Origin: Maridesulfovibrio sp.
GTDB taxonomy: Bacteria > Desulfobacterota > Desulfovibrionia > Desulfovibrionales > Desulfovibrionaceae
DNA length: 64,000 bases
Reading direction: 5' to 3'
Assembly: GCF_963678865.1 (NCBI RefSeq)
Contig: NZ_OY787459.1
Span: 462,501 to 526,500, forward strand
Positions within the stretch are counted from its first letter, which is position 1, and each line of letters opens with the position of its first letter. Below the pieces are notes generated by a model, which was given only the letters and a program-made list of their open reading frames with translations, did not search any database and was not told where the DNA came from. Positions 1 through 8,903 of the stretch are shown piece by piece. The position numbers and the translations under genes are program-made.

Positions 1-11
1 TGCTTTTCAGC

Positions 12-98
12 TGGTGCCGAGGGGGGGATTCGAACCCCCACGGAATTTCTTCCACTGCCCCCTCAAGACAGCGTGTCTACCAATTCCACCACCTCGGC
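12..98 (-). tRNA. tRNA-Leu (GAG anticodon)
   Basis: The minus strand folds as an 87-nt class II tRNA: a 7-bp acceptor stem begins GCCGAGG, the variable arm is long, the T-loop is TTCGAAT and an encoded CCA ends the gene. The anticodon stem CTGTC/GGCAG encloses the loop TTGAGGG, giving anticodon GAG, which reads CUC/CUU Leu codons. It lies downstream of secG on the same strand, so it may be co-transcribed from the pgk-tpiA-secG operon or have its own promoter in the short gap. Confidence 0.95.
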
Positions 99-154
99 TC
101 TGAAAATACGAGCTGTATATTTTAAAGAACTTACAAGAAGTTTTTAAAAACTTA

Positions 155-493
155 CTATTTGGTCTCTTCTGCAGGAGCCTTTACGGGCTCTTCAAAAGTG
201 ACAGCAGGCTTTTCTACTTTAGGAGTGATGATGGTGTCACCTTCAAGCATGACAGAGTCATCAGAAATCCTGTTGCCGGAGAGGTAGTTGTAGGAAAGAG
301 AAGTTACCAGAAAGACAGCTGCCAGAAATGCAGTGACCTTTACGAGAACCCCGCCTGCTCCGGTGCTACCGAAAACAGATCCACTTCCTCCGCCGAAAAT
401 CACGCCCATGTCTTCTTTACCGCTCTGTAAAAGAACGAAAATGATCAGAAAGACGCAGGCGATAATGTGTACAGTAATTACGAGCGTTTGCAA
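155..493 (-). CDS. secG: SecG, protein-export translocase subunit
   Basis: This 112-residue protein matches SecG in size and layout. It has an N-terminal membrane segment (about residues 3-23), a glycine-rich cytoplasmic loop with the usual GGGSGSVFGSTGAGG-type pattern (about 34-49), a second membrane segment (about 50-70) and a charged, proline-rich tail. SecG joins SecY and SecE in the inner-membrane protein-export channel. It starts about 40 nt after tpiA and is probably the last protein gene of the rimI-pgk-tpiA-secG run. Placement of secG after tpiA is common in bacteria. The Pro/Glu-rich C-terminus is longer than in many SecG proteins but is not unusual. Confidence 0.93.
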   Translation of the reverse strand: MQTLVITVHIIACVFLIIFVLLQSGKEDMGVIFGGGSGSVFGSTGAGGVLVKVTAFLAAVFLVTSLSYNYLSGNRISDDSVMLEGDTIITPKVEKPAVTFEEPVKAPAEETK

Positions 494-535
494 AGCTTTT
501 TTCCTTTATTTTTTCACCTGGAATAAGGCAGATAT

Positions 536-1291
536 TTAAGCCAGTGCGATCTGGCTGAAACTTTCCGCATCCAAGCTCGCGCCTCCTACCAATACTCCGT
601 CCACATTGTCAAGTGCAATGATCTGGGCGCAGTTAGCAGGTTTTACGCTACCGCCATACAAGATGCGGATTTCACTGGCTTTTTCAGGAAAAAGTTTTTT
701 CAGTTTTTCTCTTACAAAGCCGTGAGCTTCAACGATTTCATCTTCGCCGGCCACTTCACCGGTGCCGATGGCCCAAACAGGCTCATAAGCAACAACAACG
801 GTTTCGGCTGCGAAGTCGGAAGCTACATTCTTTAAACCAGCTTCAAGCTGTTCGTCAATAACCTTCTGTACTTCCCCGGCTTTTCTTTCGTCGATAGTTT
901 CACCGATGCACAAAATCATGGACAGGCCGTTTTCAAGTCCAAATGCGACTTTTTCACCTACCAGTTCGTTGGTTTCGCCTATGATTGCGCGGCGTTCGGA
1001 ATGTCCGGCCAGCGCATATACGCAGCCGACATCCTTGAGCATGGCAGGAGAAATCTCACCGGTAAAAGCTCCTTCTGCTTTGGGGTACAGGTTCTCAGCA
1101 GAAAGATGACAATCTGCACTTGCTGCCAGCACGGAACCTACAGTTTCAAGTGCAGTATAAGGAGCAGCGATAACAACTTCACGATCTGCAGGAAGTTTAC
1201 CTGTGATTTTTTCAAGAAGTCCTTCAGCGGTGGCCTTTGCTTCTGCGCGGGTCTTATACATTTTCCAGTTGGCGGCCATTAATTTTTTCAT
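536..1291 (-). CDS. tpiA: Triosephosphate isomerase
   Basis: This 251-residue enzyme interconverts dihydroxyacetone phosphate and glyceraldehyde 3-phosphate in the cytoplasm. The catalytic residues are visible: Asn8/Lys10 in AANWKMYK, His97 in AGHSERR and Glu170 in VAYEPVWAIGTG. The phosphate-binding LYGGSVKP motif lies near the C-terminus. The start codon overlaps the pgk stop by one base (TAATG), which suggests translational coupling. Length is normal for the family. Confidence 0.98.
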   Translation of the reverse strand: MKKLMAANWKMYKTRAEAKATAEGLLEKITGKLPADREVVIAAPYTALETVGSVLAASADCHLSAENLYPKAEGAFTGEISPAMLKDVGCVYALAGHSERRAIIGETNELVGEKVAFGLENGLSMILCIGETIDERKAGEVQKVIDEQLEAGLKNVASDFAAETVVVAYEPVWAIGTGEVAGEDEIVEAHGFVREKLKKLFPEKASEIRILYGGSVKPANCAQIIALDNVDGVLVGGASLDAESFSQIALA

Positions 1292-2481
1292 TAGCTGTTC
1301 TCCTTTAGTGCTTTGAATGCGGGAAGTTCTTTTCCTTCGAGGAATTCAAGGAAAGATCCGCCGCCGGTGGAAATAAAAGTAAATTTATCTTCAAGCTTGG
1401 CCTGATGAACTACCGCATCGGTATCACCGCCGCCCACGATTGTGGTGGCATCTTCAAGGTTGGCCATAGCTTCACAAACTTTGAGGGAACCTTGTGCAAA
1501 AGGCTCTTTTTCAAAGAGTCCCATGGGGCCGTTCCAGACTATGGTCTTTGATCTTTCGATTACTTCGCAGAATTTTTTTGCGGATTCAGGGCCGATGTCC
1601 AGCAGCATGCCGTCTTCAGGAACGGAATCACCGTCACAAACGCCTTGCGCGGTATCAATGTCCTTACCCCAGACAAAATCGGTGGGCAGGTGCAGTGTTG
1701 TGCCGGAAGATGCGGCTTTGTCCATGATTTCTCGGGCGGTATCTACAAGGCTCTCTTCCACAAGAGATTTACCTACGGCCTTGCCTTGGGCAAGCAGGAA
1801 GGTGTTGGCCATGGCTCCGCCGATAATGAAGTCATCAACTTTACCAATCAGATTGTTGAGGATGCCCAGTTTGGAAGAAACCTTGGCTCCACCGGAAACA
1901 GCAATGTAAGGCTTGCGGGCATTTTTAAGAGCTTCACCAAGATATTCCCACTCCAGCTTGAGCAGAAAACCGGCGCAGCATTCTTTTGCAGCATAAGGAA
2001 CATCAACAACAGAAGCGTTGGCACGGTGAGCCACGCCGAATGCGTCGTTTACATAAATATCAGCGAGAGCGGCGAGCTGTTTACCGAAATCTCCACGCTC
2101 TTCAGGAGTCTTTGCCTGTTCTTCTGCATGGAAGCGCAGGTTCTCAAGCATCATGACCTGACCGGGTTTCAGTTCGGCAGCCATTTTTTCCACTTCGGCA
2201 CCAATGCAATCTGGAGCAAGGGGAACTTCCATGCCGAGATACTCGCCAAGGCGTTTAGCTGCCGGCGCAAGGCTTAAGGAATCAACCCTCTTGCCTTTGG
2301 GTTTACCCAGATGGGCCATGACGATAACCGAGGCGCCCTTTTCAATTGCATATTTAAAGGTAGGGACAGCAGCTTTGATGCGGTTGTCGTCAGTGATGGT
2401 TTCGCCGTCAAGAGGGACGTTGAAATCAACTCTCATCAGCAGTTTTTTACCTGCAATGTCAAGTTGGTCAATGAAGCGCAT
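1291..2481 (-). CDS. pgk: Phosphoglycerate kinase
   Basis: Phosphoglycerate kinase converts 1,3-bisphosphoglycerate plus ADP to 3-phosphoglycerate plus ATP. The frame stays open upstream, but the family's conserved N-terminus (MRFIDQLDIAGKKLLMRVDFNVP) begins at the ATG ending at 2481, preceded by a GGAG ribosome site, giving 396 residues. The nucleotide-binding GGGDT motif and the C-terminal STGGGSFLEFLEG motif are present. The gene lies 28 nt after rimI and is coupled to tpiA. Pgk and TpiA act with GAPDH and aldolase encoded at 25-27 kb. Confidence 0.97.
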   Translation of the reverse strand: MRFIDQLDIAGKKLLMRVDFNVPLDGETITDDNRIKAAVPTFKYAIEKGASVIVMAHLGKPKGKRVDSLSLAPAAKRLGEYLGMEVPLAPDCIGAEVEKMAAELKPGQVMMLENLRFHAEEQAKTPEERGDFGKQLAALADIYVNDAFGVAHRANASVVDVPYAAKECCAGFLLKLEWEYLGEALKNARKPYIAVSGGAKVSSKLGILNNLIGKVDDFIIGGAMANTFLLAQGKAVGKSLVEESLVDTAREIMDKAASSGTTLHLPTDFVWGKDIDTAQGVCDGDSVPEDGMLLDIGPESAKKFCEVIERSKTIVWNGPMGLFEKEPFAQGSLKVCEAMANLEDATTIVGGGDTDAVVHQAKLEDKFTFISTGGGSFLEFLEGKELPAFKALKENS

Positions 2482-2509
2482 GATCACTCCGTGGTTAAAT
2501 CGGTTTTGG

Positions 2510-2980
2510 TTACTGACTAAAATCCAAGTCATACAGGAGGGCATCTTCCCTTGTATCCGGATAATACTTCTTCCTTATTCCCACCTGCTTGAAGCCGAGG
2601 CTCTCATATAGCCCAATGGCGGGAGCATTGGATTCCTTAACATCCAGAAGCCCTCTGGTTACATTCATCTCCCGGCATTTATGCATCAGTTCCAGCATAA
2701 GCGCCCTGCCAATTCCCTTTCTCCTGAACCGGGGATGCACCCCTAAATTGAGAACTTCCATTTCATCCAGAACAATTGAATAAGCCAGATATCCGACCAG
2801 TATCCCCTGCTCTTCATAACCGAAGACAAAAAAGGCATTCCTTTCCAGTCCCAGACGGAACTGTTCTTCGGTCCAATGGTATTCAAAGCAAAGCGATTCA
2901 AGCGCCCTGAGCTGACTGAGGTTATCAGGGCCGAGATCAAAAATTTTTTGAATGCCAGAGGTGACTTCCGCGCTTTTCAT
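2510..2980 (-). CDS. rimI: RimI-like GNAT N-acetyltransferase
   Basis: This is a 156-residue GNAT-fold acetyltransferase. The acetyl-CoA-binding signature RRKGIGRAL sits around residues 85-93, after a strand ending EVLNLGVHPRF. The later YESLGFKQVGIRKKYY block is typical of RimI, which acetylates the N-terminus of ribosomal protein S18. Related GNATs acetylate other small molecules or proteins, so the exact substrate is inferred. It is the first gene of the pgk-tpiA-secG strand run and is divergent from the Nudix gene across about 130 nt of AT-rich DNA that must hold both promoters. Confidence 0.8.
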   Translation of the reverse strand: MKSAEVTSGIQKIFDLGPDNLSQLRALESLCFEYHWTEEQFRLGLERNAFFVFGYEEQGILVGYLAYSIVLDEMEVLNLGVHPRFRRKGIGRALMLELMHKCREMNVTRGLLDVKESNAPAIGLYESLGFKQVGIRKKYYPDTREDALLYDLDFSQ

Positions 2981-3110
2981 AAATAGGTTATCTACCTGTG
3001 CATGGGTGTAAAATATAAGTTCACAATCAAAGTCAATGTGAATCTCTTACACACAATTTCTCTGAATTGAAAGAACTCGATGTTCAAAAACGAAAATATT
3101 TTGTTTAAAA

Positions 3111-3626
3111 GTGAAAAAAAAATTCATTCAGGTCGAAGTTGTCGACCAAAACAACCGTCCTCTTACAAGTATGGACATAAATGAAGTCCATCGACAGTCG
3201 CTACGTCACCGTTCGGTGATTATACTTGTCTATGACCATGAAGGAAAACTTTTTCTTCAAAAAAGAAGCTCGCAAAAAAAACTGTATGCGGGGCGCTGGG
3301 ACGTTTCCGCAAGCGGTCATGTCCGCACAGGTGAATCCAATGAAAAAGCAGCCCTTCGTGAGCTGGAACATGAATTGGGAATTCGCAGCGCGAGTCTTAA
3401 GCTCACTCACGAAATAGATGCTTCTTCAGAGACAGGGTATGAATTTGTAACCCTTTACGTGCTTGAAAAACAAAATTCAATCCCTGAATTAAACAGTGAC
3501 GAAGCTGATTCCGGCTATTTTTATTCCGAAAACGAACTGGACTGGCTGGTCCGGGAATATCGGGAACTGCTGGTTCCAGCCTTGGTCTTTCTTCACGATC
3601 GGAATCTGCTTTTTAAATTCAAATAA
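3111..3626 (+). CDS. Nudix hydrolase (YfcD-like)
   Basis: This 171-residue protein carries a Nudix box at residues 69-91 (G-x5-E-x7-RELEHELGI). The family hydrolyses nucleoside diphosphates linked to another moiety. The N-terminal layout (a V-D-N-R-P-type start, then LRHRSVIILVYD and LFLQKRS) resembles YfcD and the isopentenyl-diphosphate isomerase branch. One usual box glutamate is replaced by His87 (RELEHELG rather than REUxEELG), so metal binding may differ. The start is a GTG without a clear ribosome site, so a slightly different start is possible. The stop lies next to the convergent suhB stop. Confidence 0.82.
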   Translation: MKKKFIQVEVVDQNNRPLTSMDINEVHRQSLRHRSVIILVYDHEGKLFLQKRSSQKKLYAGRWDVSASGHVRTGESNEKAALRELEHELGIRSASLKLTHEIDASSETGYEFVTLYVLEKQNSIPELNSDEADSGYFYSENELDWLVREYRELLVPALVFLHDRNLLFKFK

Positions 3627-3627
3627 A

Positions 3628-4404
3628 TCAGCCTTCAGGAATGATAAGACTTCTTAATTTCTCATGAATACGGGAGTTTGTAGCCAGAATAGCAGGCGAA
3701 TATAAATTGAATTCATCCTCTTTGTATTCGGTCACCCGTCCTCCAGCTTCCTCTACCAGAAGCCATCCGGCAGCCATATCCCAAGGTTTCAGGGCATTTT
3801 CATAGTAGCCTTCATACCTCCCGCAGGCAGTATAAGCGAGATCAAAAGCCGCTGCTCCCGGACGGCGCACACCCTGAGTCTTGACCAGTACCCTGCTTAG
3901 AGCATCGGTTATAAAATCAACATGTTCTTCAATTGCATACGGAAAACCGGTGGCAATCAGGGATTCTTCAAGTGAATCACAATCCGAAACCTGGATCTGT
4001 TCACCGTTCATGAACGCCCCTCCACCACGAACGGCAACAAATACTTCATTAAGTATAGGTAGATTAACTATACCTATCTGCACCTGCCCCTCATTCCAAA
4101 GGGCAACCGAAGTGGCTATCATGGGAAGACCATGAGCAAAATTGGTTGTTCCATCGAGAGGATCAATGATCCAAGTACGGTCAATCAGTTCAGCATTACC
4201 TGAAGTTTCTTCAGCCAGAAAAGATGAATCTGGCAGGAGTTCTGAAAGTTTTACTTTAAGAAAATTTTCAACAGCCAGATCAGTCTCGGTCACAAGATCA
4301 ATACGGCCTTTATGCTTAATTTTCTTAGGTTTGTTATACGCTTCCCTGATTATTTCACCGGCCTCAAGGACTGCTGCGGTAGCTTTTTCAAGTAGAGTTT
4401 GCAT
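3628..4404 (-). CDS. suhB: Inositol-1-monophosphatase family protein
   Basis: This 258-residue magnesium-dependent phosphatase has the family motifs: the metal-binding acidic residues in LAEETSG (about residues 63-69), WIIDPLDGTTNFAHG (about 78-92) and the C-terminal WDMAAGWLLVEEAGG. Members dephosphorylate inositol monophosphate, and some act on fructose 1,6-bisphosphate or, as SuhB, in rRNA transcription. Substrate cannot be decided here. It lies downstream of mreB on the same strand with a 42-nt gap, so the two may share a transcript. Confidence 0.9.
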   Translation of the reverse strand: MQTLLEKATAAVLEAGEIIREAYNKPKKIKHKGRIDLVTETDLAVENFLKVKLSELLPDSSFLAEETSGNAELIDRTWIIDPLDGTTNFAHGLPMIATSVALWNEGQVQIGIVNLPILNEVFVAVRGGGAFMNGEQIQVSDCDSLEESLIATGFPYAIEEHVDFITDALSRVLVKTQGVRRPGAAAFDLAYTACGRYEGYYENALKPWDMAAGWLLVEEAGGRVTEYKEDEFNLYSPAILATNSRIHEKLRSLIIPEG

Positions 4405-4446
4405 ATGATTCGCTGCGTGAGCTGATAAACCGACTCGTTGCTATAT

Positions 4447-5472
4447 TTAATTAATGTAGACTTTCTCAAAGCCTTTGTTTTTCTGAAGGCTTAAGCCGGT
4501 ACCGCGAACGACAGTAGTCAGTGGATCATTATCAATAATTACTTTGAGAGAGCTTTCACGGTGTATAAGCTCGTCAAGACCTTTAAGTAATGCTCCGCCG
4601 CCGGCCAAAAGAAGTCCGTTGCTGGCAATATCAGCCACCAGCTCTGGCTGGGTGTGCTCCAATGCCACACGTACAGAATGAACAATAGCCGCCACAGGAT
4701 CAGCAATAGCCTCCCTGATCTGCGCGTCATTGATTTCAATGGACTTGGGTTTACCGTCCAGCAAATTGCGCCCTGATACAGTCATGGTCAACGGTTCAGG
4801 CAATTCCATTGCGGAACCGATCTGGATTTTTGCTCTCTCGGCTGTGTTCTCACCTACAAGCAGTTTAAATTCATCCTGCATGTAACGCATGATCGCCATA
4901 TTCATCTCATCTCCGGCAACGCGTACAGACTGACTGTGTGCAACAGAAGAAAGAGTGATCACGGCAACTTCGGTTGTCCCGCCGCCGATATCCACAACCA
5001 TATTCCCCTCAGGTTCATGGATGTTCAGTCCGGCACCGATGGCTGCGGCCATGGGTTCTTCTATAAGGCGGACTTCCCGTGCCCCGGCCTGTTGACCGGA
5101 CTCAATTACCGCCCTTTTCTCAACCTGAGTAATTCCGGTTGGAACACAGATGATGATTTTGGGCTTGACCAGATTTCGTCCCTTGATTGCCTTCTTGATA
5201 AAAAAAGCGATCATTTTTTTGGTAACTTCGAAATCGGCTATAACACCGTCCTTCATGGGACGGATTGCTTTAATTTTATCCGGGGTACGACCAAGATATT
5301 CCTTGGCCTCCTTGCCCACGGCAATCACAGATTCATCACGGGCATCAAGGGCTACGACAGAAGGTTCGTTGAGGATAATTCCATCCTTCGGAGTGTAGAG
5401 CAGCGTATTTGCCGTGCCCAGATCCATGGCAAGATCCTTGCCGAAAAAGCTCATTAATTTAGCCCATACCAT
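4447..5472 (-). CDS. mreB: Rod-shape protein MreB
   Basis: This 341-residue actin homologue polymerises under the inner membrane and guides lateral cell-wall synthesis. Diagnostic motifs are DLAMDLGTANTLLY near the N-terminus (phosphate 1), VVDIGGGTTEVAVI (phosphate 2) and LLLAGGGALLKG (adenosine site). The chosen ATG follows a GAGG ribosome site. No mreC/mreD follows. The upstream neighbour on the same strand is a double-GAF protein, an unusual partner. Consistent with a vibrioid or rod-shaped organism. Confidence 0.96.
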   Translation of the reverse strand: MVWAKLMSFFGKDLAMDLGTANTLLYTPKDGIILNEPSVVALDARDESVIAVGKEAKEYLGRTPDKIKAIRPMKDGVIADFEVTKKMIAFFIKKAIKGRNLVKPKIIICVPTGITQVEKRAVIESGQQAGAREVRLIEEPMAAAIGAGLNIHEPEGNMVVDIGGGTTEVAVITLSSVAHSQSVRVAGDEMNMAIMRYMQDEFKLLVGENTAERAKIQIGSAMELPEPLTMTVSGRNLLDGKPKSIEINDAQIREAIADPVAAIVHSVRVALEHTQPELVADIASNGLLLAGGGALLKGLDELIHRESSLKVIIDNDPLTTVVRGTGLSLQKNKGFEKVYIN

Positions 5473-5499
5473 ACTAAAAAGGCCTCATGCTTGAAGCAG

Positions 5500-6525
5500 T
5501 TAATAATCGTTAATCAAAACCGTATCGGTTTTGGCAGGGGTAATTTTCTGCAAGGCGGTCCTTGCTTCTGCAAGTTTGCTTTTTAGAAAAAGATTCTCAA
5601 GAAATTGATTCAGATACTCAGATACCATAAACAGGAAATCCTTCAAATCTTCATCAATACGTTTCGGTGCTTCATCGGCAAGTACAAGAACTCCCCTGGT
5701 CTTACGCCTGAAAACAAGAGGCAGACATATAACACTCATGAAATCAACGGTACTTGCACTGGCTCCAAGAAGACTGGATGCAGCCTGTCCGGCGTTATTT
5801 TCTTCAATAAACATGGGTTCGTTGTTCTTGTATACCCAACCAACAAGCCCGCTGCCCAGAGGAAAAGAAGCGGTTCTGGAATCACCTTTATGCAAAATTG
5901 GTTTGTTTTCCCCTTCCACATAGAAAGAAGTACCTCTCGGATCAACAACAGTCAGAAAAGAATGTGAAAATCCACTGGTACTTGCGGTCATGTTCAAAAG
6001 GTTGTCCAGAAAAGCATTCCATTTGGGCTGACGTTTTCGCAGGTCGTGAAGCAGCTTGAGAGTCATGAAATATTCATTTTTACGGCCGTCTGCGTCTACT
6101 GAACGGATACAGGAAAGCATGGATGTAATCATCTTTCCAAACTGGGAAAGAATTTTCAAATCCTTGGTGCTGAAAGAGTAGGTCCGCTTACTGTCAAGAC
6201 AGATGGCTCCAAGGGACTGTTCCAGCGGAGTGCCCATGAACGCTTTGACCTTGGAGTCCTCGCGGTTTTCATAGTATCCGATTGTGGTGGCTCCCTTGCG
6301 GTCCATATTATTGATAAAGAGCGGTTCGTTTTTTCCAATAACGATTCCCGCAAGACTCTTTTTCAACAAAGGAGTCCCCTTGGGGGAGATATCATCCCCA
6401 AGGCTGAAATAGGTCGACAGTGAATAGCCGTGCTGTCCATCAGGAAGGTAGAGGACTACGCTGTGCGCCTCAAAAACATTACAGACAATGCTGAGGATAT
6501 TAATAAGGATTTCGTTTCTAGGCAT
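5500..6525 (-). CDS. Double-GAF domain sensory protein
   Basis: This 341-residue cytoplasmic protein appears to contain two GAF domains (about residues 10-140 and 165-315). Supporting blocks are GTPLEQSLGAICLDSKRTYSFS and, later, SGLVGWVYKNNEPMFIEE and RKTRGVLVLADEAP. GAF domains bind small ligands or sense redox state. No output domain (kinase, cyclase, HD-GYP or helix-turn-helix) is visible, so it probably signals by protein contact. It lies 27 nt upstream of mreB and 3 nt downstream of a Cys-rich protein on the same strand, suggesting one transcript and perhaps a link to cell-shape control. Function is not known. Confidence 0.7.
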   Translation of the reverse strand: MPRNEILINILSIVCNVFEAHSVVLYLPDGQHGYSLSTYFSLGDDISPKGTPLLKKSLAGIVIGKNEPLFINNMDRKGATTIGYYENREDSKVKAFMGTPLEQSLGAICLDSKRTYSFSTKDLKILSQFGKMITSMLSCIRSVDADGRKNEYFMTLKLLHDLRKRQPKWNAFLDNLLNMTASTSGFSHSFLTVVDPRGTSFYVEGENKPILHKGDSRTASFPLGSGLVGWVYKNNEPMFIEENNAGQAASSLLGASASTVDFMSVICLPLVFRRKTRGVLVLADEAPKRIDEDLKDFLFMVSEYLNQFLENLFLKSKLAEARTALQKITPAKTDTVLINDY

Positions 6526-6528
6526 GCT

Positions 6529-6735
6529 CTATTTAGTCCTGCACTCGATGAAATAATCAATGCTCCGATTATACGTTTTTTCCTGCTCCGGTGTAAAGTA
6601 GCAAGCGGGAAGCTGATCCTTGGCGCGGTGATACGTGATGCATTCGCAACACGCTCCGGCACGGGGGCAGCCACTGTACGTGCAGGGGCAATCGATCTTG
6701 TTATTTTTAATATTGGCGCAGCCTTCTAAACTCAT
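6529..6735 (-). CDS. Small Cys-rich protein (DUF6485-like)
   Basis: This 68-residue protein has nine cysteines, including the cluster CPCTYSGCPRAGACCEC at residues 16-32. The pattern of short CxC, CxxxxC and CCxC spacing followed by YHRAKDQLPACYF matches the small DUF6485 family seen in anaerobes, probably metal- or Fe-S-binding. It has no signal peptide. It is the first gene of the group running into the GAF protein and mreB and faces about 350 nt of promoter-type DNA. Function is unknown. Confidence 0.65.
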   Translation of the reverse strand: MSLEGCANIKNNKIDCPCTYSGCPRAGACCECITYHRAKDQLPACYFTPEQEKTYNRSIDYFIECRTK

Positions 6736-7082
6736 ATACTTTTATCCTTAAAATCAAATCGTTAAAAAGACAGAAATCTTATCATATAAGCAAATCCCTA
6801 TCATTCTTATTTGAAAGAGCTATCCCGGTCAACAGATACAAAGTTTAATAGCCATCCTTTTTATTTCCGTTTTTAATGAAAGTTTATATAAAGAAACCTC
6901 AAATTCCTCGCAAAATGATGTTTTTCGGCAAGAAAACACTTTATTTTAAAAAAAAATTAATTTCTACAATTTATCTAGATAATTTCTGTTGTAATTATTT
7001 GCGGTTCAAGCTAATCATACCTTATTAAATATAGAGAGATTCTTTTAAGAAAACAAAACGGCAGGATTTCTTTAATCAGCAC
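6736..7082. other. AT-rich divergent intergenic region
   Basis: About 350 nt separate the minus-strand Cys-rich/GAF/mreB group from the plus-strand 586-residue gene. The DNA is very AT-rich with A and T runs around 6945-6965. It must hold promoters for both directions. I see no RNA gene, repeat or convincing coding frame. Confidence 0.5.
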
Positions 7083-8843
7083 ATGCAGGGTATGAATATG
7101 TGGCAGGAAGCTTTTTCCAAATATACAGGGGAAGCCTGTGATTCCGAAGCCGGTTCATCGCATGATGTTTATGATTTCAGATCGCTGGACGGGTTACGTC
7201 AGCATCTGGATCACGTTCATATCAAGAACTGCCTGCTGCGACCATATTTCGAGCAACGAAATCAGTATCCTCTGGTGGATTCCCGCGAACTTCTGCCTTC
7301 TTTTGAAGTAGATCTCTACGAATATAAAAAACTTCCCGGTTTCAGCATGGTGGCTCTGGAACGCCCCTTGAATTTTTTTCAAGAAATATTTCAATTCGAC
7401 ATTCTTCACAGCCCACGCCTGCTGGACGAAAGTACCACAGAAGACGCCTGCCCGCTTTTTGAATCAATTGTAAACGCTAATATCGAGACTTTTGAAAGCC
7501 GGTTGCCCAAACGTTCGCACAAAGACTTCATCAGCGAATACGGCAATACGGATATCTCGGCGATTGAGAATTACGGTCAGATTATCCCCTATCTGCTTGA
7601 GATAGAGCGGGCCCATATCATGGCGCAGGATAATACCGGAAAATTCTATCTTTCAGGGGTGTTCGGATCCTTTCCGTCCGACCTTGATAACGAGTTGAAA
7701 AGGTTCGGGATCAGAATCGGCAAATTCAAGCCCGGTGACAACCTGCTCTATGAATACAACCGTCTCTTTGTGTATACTTTTCTCATGGAGCTTCACGGAT
7801 TCCCCATTGTTTCTGAACGACGTACCTCCTCTGCCCTTTTTGCCCGCAGGTTGCATCGCATGGGCGAAAAATTCATGGTTCGCGTGCTGGGACAATCCGA
7901 CCGGACTATTACTTCACTTTTTTCACACCCCAAGGCCCGTCACTATCCGCGCGTTGAAAAAATTGCGCTGGTACAGGTCAGCAAAGACAACACTGAAACC
8001 ATTGCTGAACTGAAAAAAGGCGGTTTTTTTGTGGATGAAAAAAAGCGGGTGGTAATCCTCAAAGTTAAATACCGACAGCATAAATTCAACCCGGAAAACG
8101 TGCGTGAAGACCGCGCCCTTTCGGTTTACCGGCAAGAAGTCATTCATCCTATCACCGGAGAATGCGTTTCTCACTTCAACGTGATTAAAGATGCCTCAAG
8201 CATGACCATCCTGCTTAACGATATTGTCCGGGGTGAATACACGGGCAACATCGTTTATAAACGGAATGAACTGATTGAGGATACCGAGACCCATGAAAAA
8301 AGGCTGAAATTCCTGTTCGCATGGCTGTCTAAGCATCAACGCAGGATCATCGGTTACTCTGACGAATTTTATTCCGGAGTAGTTAAAGTTCTGGATAGTT
8401 ACCTGCTGGCCCCCGATAATTATGAACCTTTTAATGACCTGACCGACCTGTATCAGGAAGTCTGGTCCAAATACAGTTACATTCAGCAGGCTCGAAAATT
8501 GAAAGTTCTTGAGGATCTCAAGGAAAGGAAGTTTCGTGGCAAGCGCATCAGTTATCTCGAGATGCTGCAAGTGATGACCGAGATTTTGAATGATTTGAAA
8601 TTTGAAATTGTCAACTACTTTGACAAGCTGGTTGAAACAGCTTTAAAGATCGGCGACAGAGTTTTGAACGACTCTTACCTGAGACGAAAATATATTTCCT
8701 GTCTGGAAGACGAACTGACACCCTACGGTCAAGACGTGAAAAAATATTATGGCCGTATGGTTGTTGTACTGGATGAATTCAGGTCAATCCGTAAAAGCCG
8801 CTCCCTCTATGATGAAGGTGCGTCTATAAGCGGGCTGGTTTAA
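7083..8843 (+). CDS. Conserved-looking hypothetical protein, 586 aa
   Basis: I do not recognise this protein. It is soluble-looking, up to 586 residues, without a signal peptide, membrane segment or cysteine cluster. Alternating charged and hydrophobic helices dominate the C-terminal half (about residues 400-570), while the middle has a basic patch (about 250-290) and strand-like stretches around 325-350. Codon use resembles the neighbouring housekeeping genes, so it looks native rather than recently acquired. The start is uncertain: ATG at 7083, 7092 or 7098 are in frame, and an AGGG element favours 7098. It stands alone upstream of gcvT with a short hairpin (8854-8883) after its stop. Confidence 0.6.
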   Translation: MQGMNMWQEAFSKYTGEACDSEAGSSHDVYDFRSLDGLRQHLDHVHIKNCLLRPYFEQRNQYPLVDSRELLPSFEVDLYEYKKLPGFSMVALERPLNFFQEIFQFDILHSPRLLDESTTEDACPLFESIVNANIETFESRLPKRSHKDFISEYGNTDISAIENYGQIIPYLLEIERAHIMAQDNTGKFYLSGVFGSFPSDLDNELKRFGIRIGKFKPGDNLLYEYNRLFVYTFLMELHGFPIVSERRTSSALFARRLHRMGEKFMVRVLGQSDRTITSLFSHPKARHYPRVEKIALVQVSKDNTETIAELKKGGFFVDEKKRVVILKVKYRQHKFNPENVREDRALSVYRQEVIHPITGECVSHFNVIKDASSMTILLNDIVRGEYTGNIVYKRNELIEDTETHEKRLKFLFAWLSKHQRRIIGYSDEFYSGVVKVLDSYLLAPDNYEPFNDLTDLYQEVWSKYSYIQQARKLKVLEDLKERKFRGKRISYLEMLQVMTEILNDLKFEIVNYFDKLVETALKIGDRVLNDSYLRRKYISCLEDELTPYGQDVKKYYGRMVVVLDEFRSIRKSRSLYDEGASISGLV

Positions 8844-8853
8844 ATTTAATAGT

Positions 8854-8883
8854 GAAAGCACTCAGGGTTTTTCCGGTGCTTTC
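8854..8883. terminator. Hairpin between the hypothetical gene and gcvT
   Basis: The arms GAAAGCAC and GTGCTTTC form an 8-bp stem with a 14-nt loop just after the upstream stop. There is no downstream T-run, so termination would be weak. It could instead shape the gcvT leader. Confidence 0.35.
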
Positions 8884-8903
8884 AACCTATACGGAGTAAA
8901 AAA

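Noticed and set aside
3036..3054. CRP/FNR-like site TGTGA-N6-TACAC
   Set aside because: Poor second half-site and no supporting pattern elsewhere.
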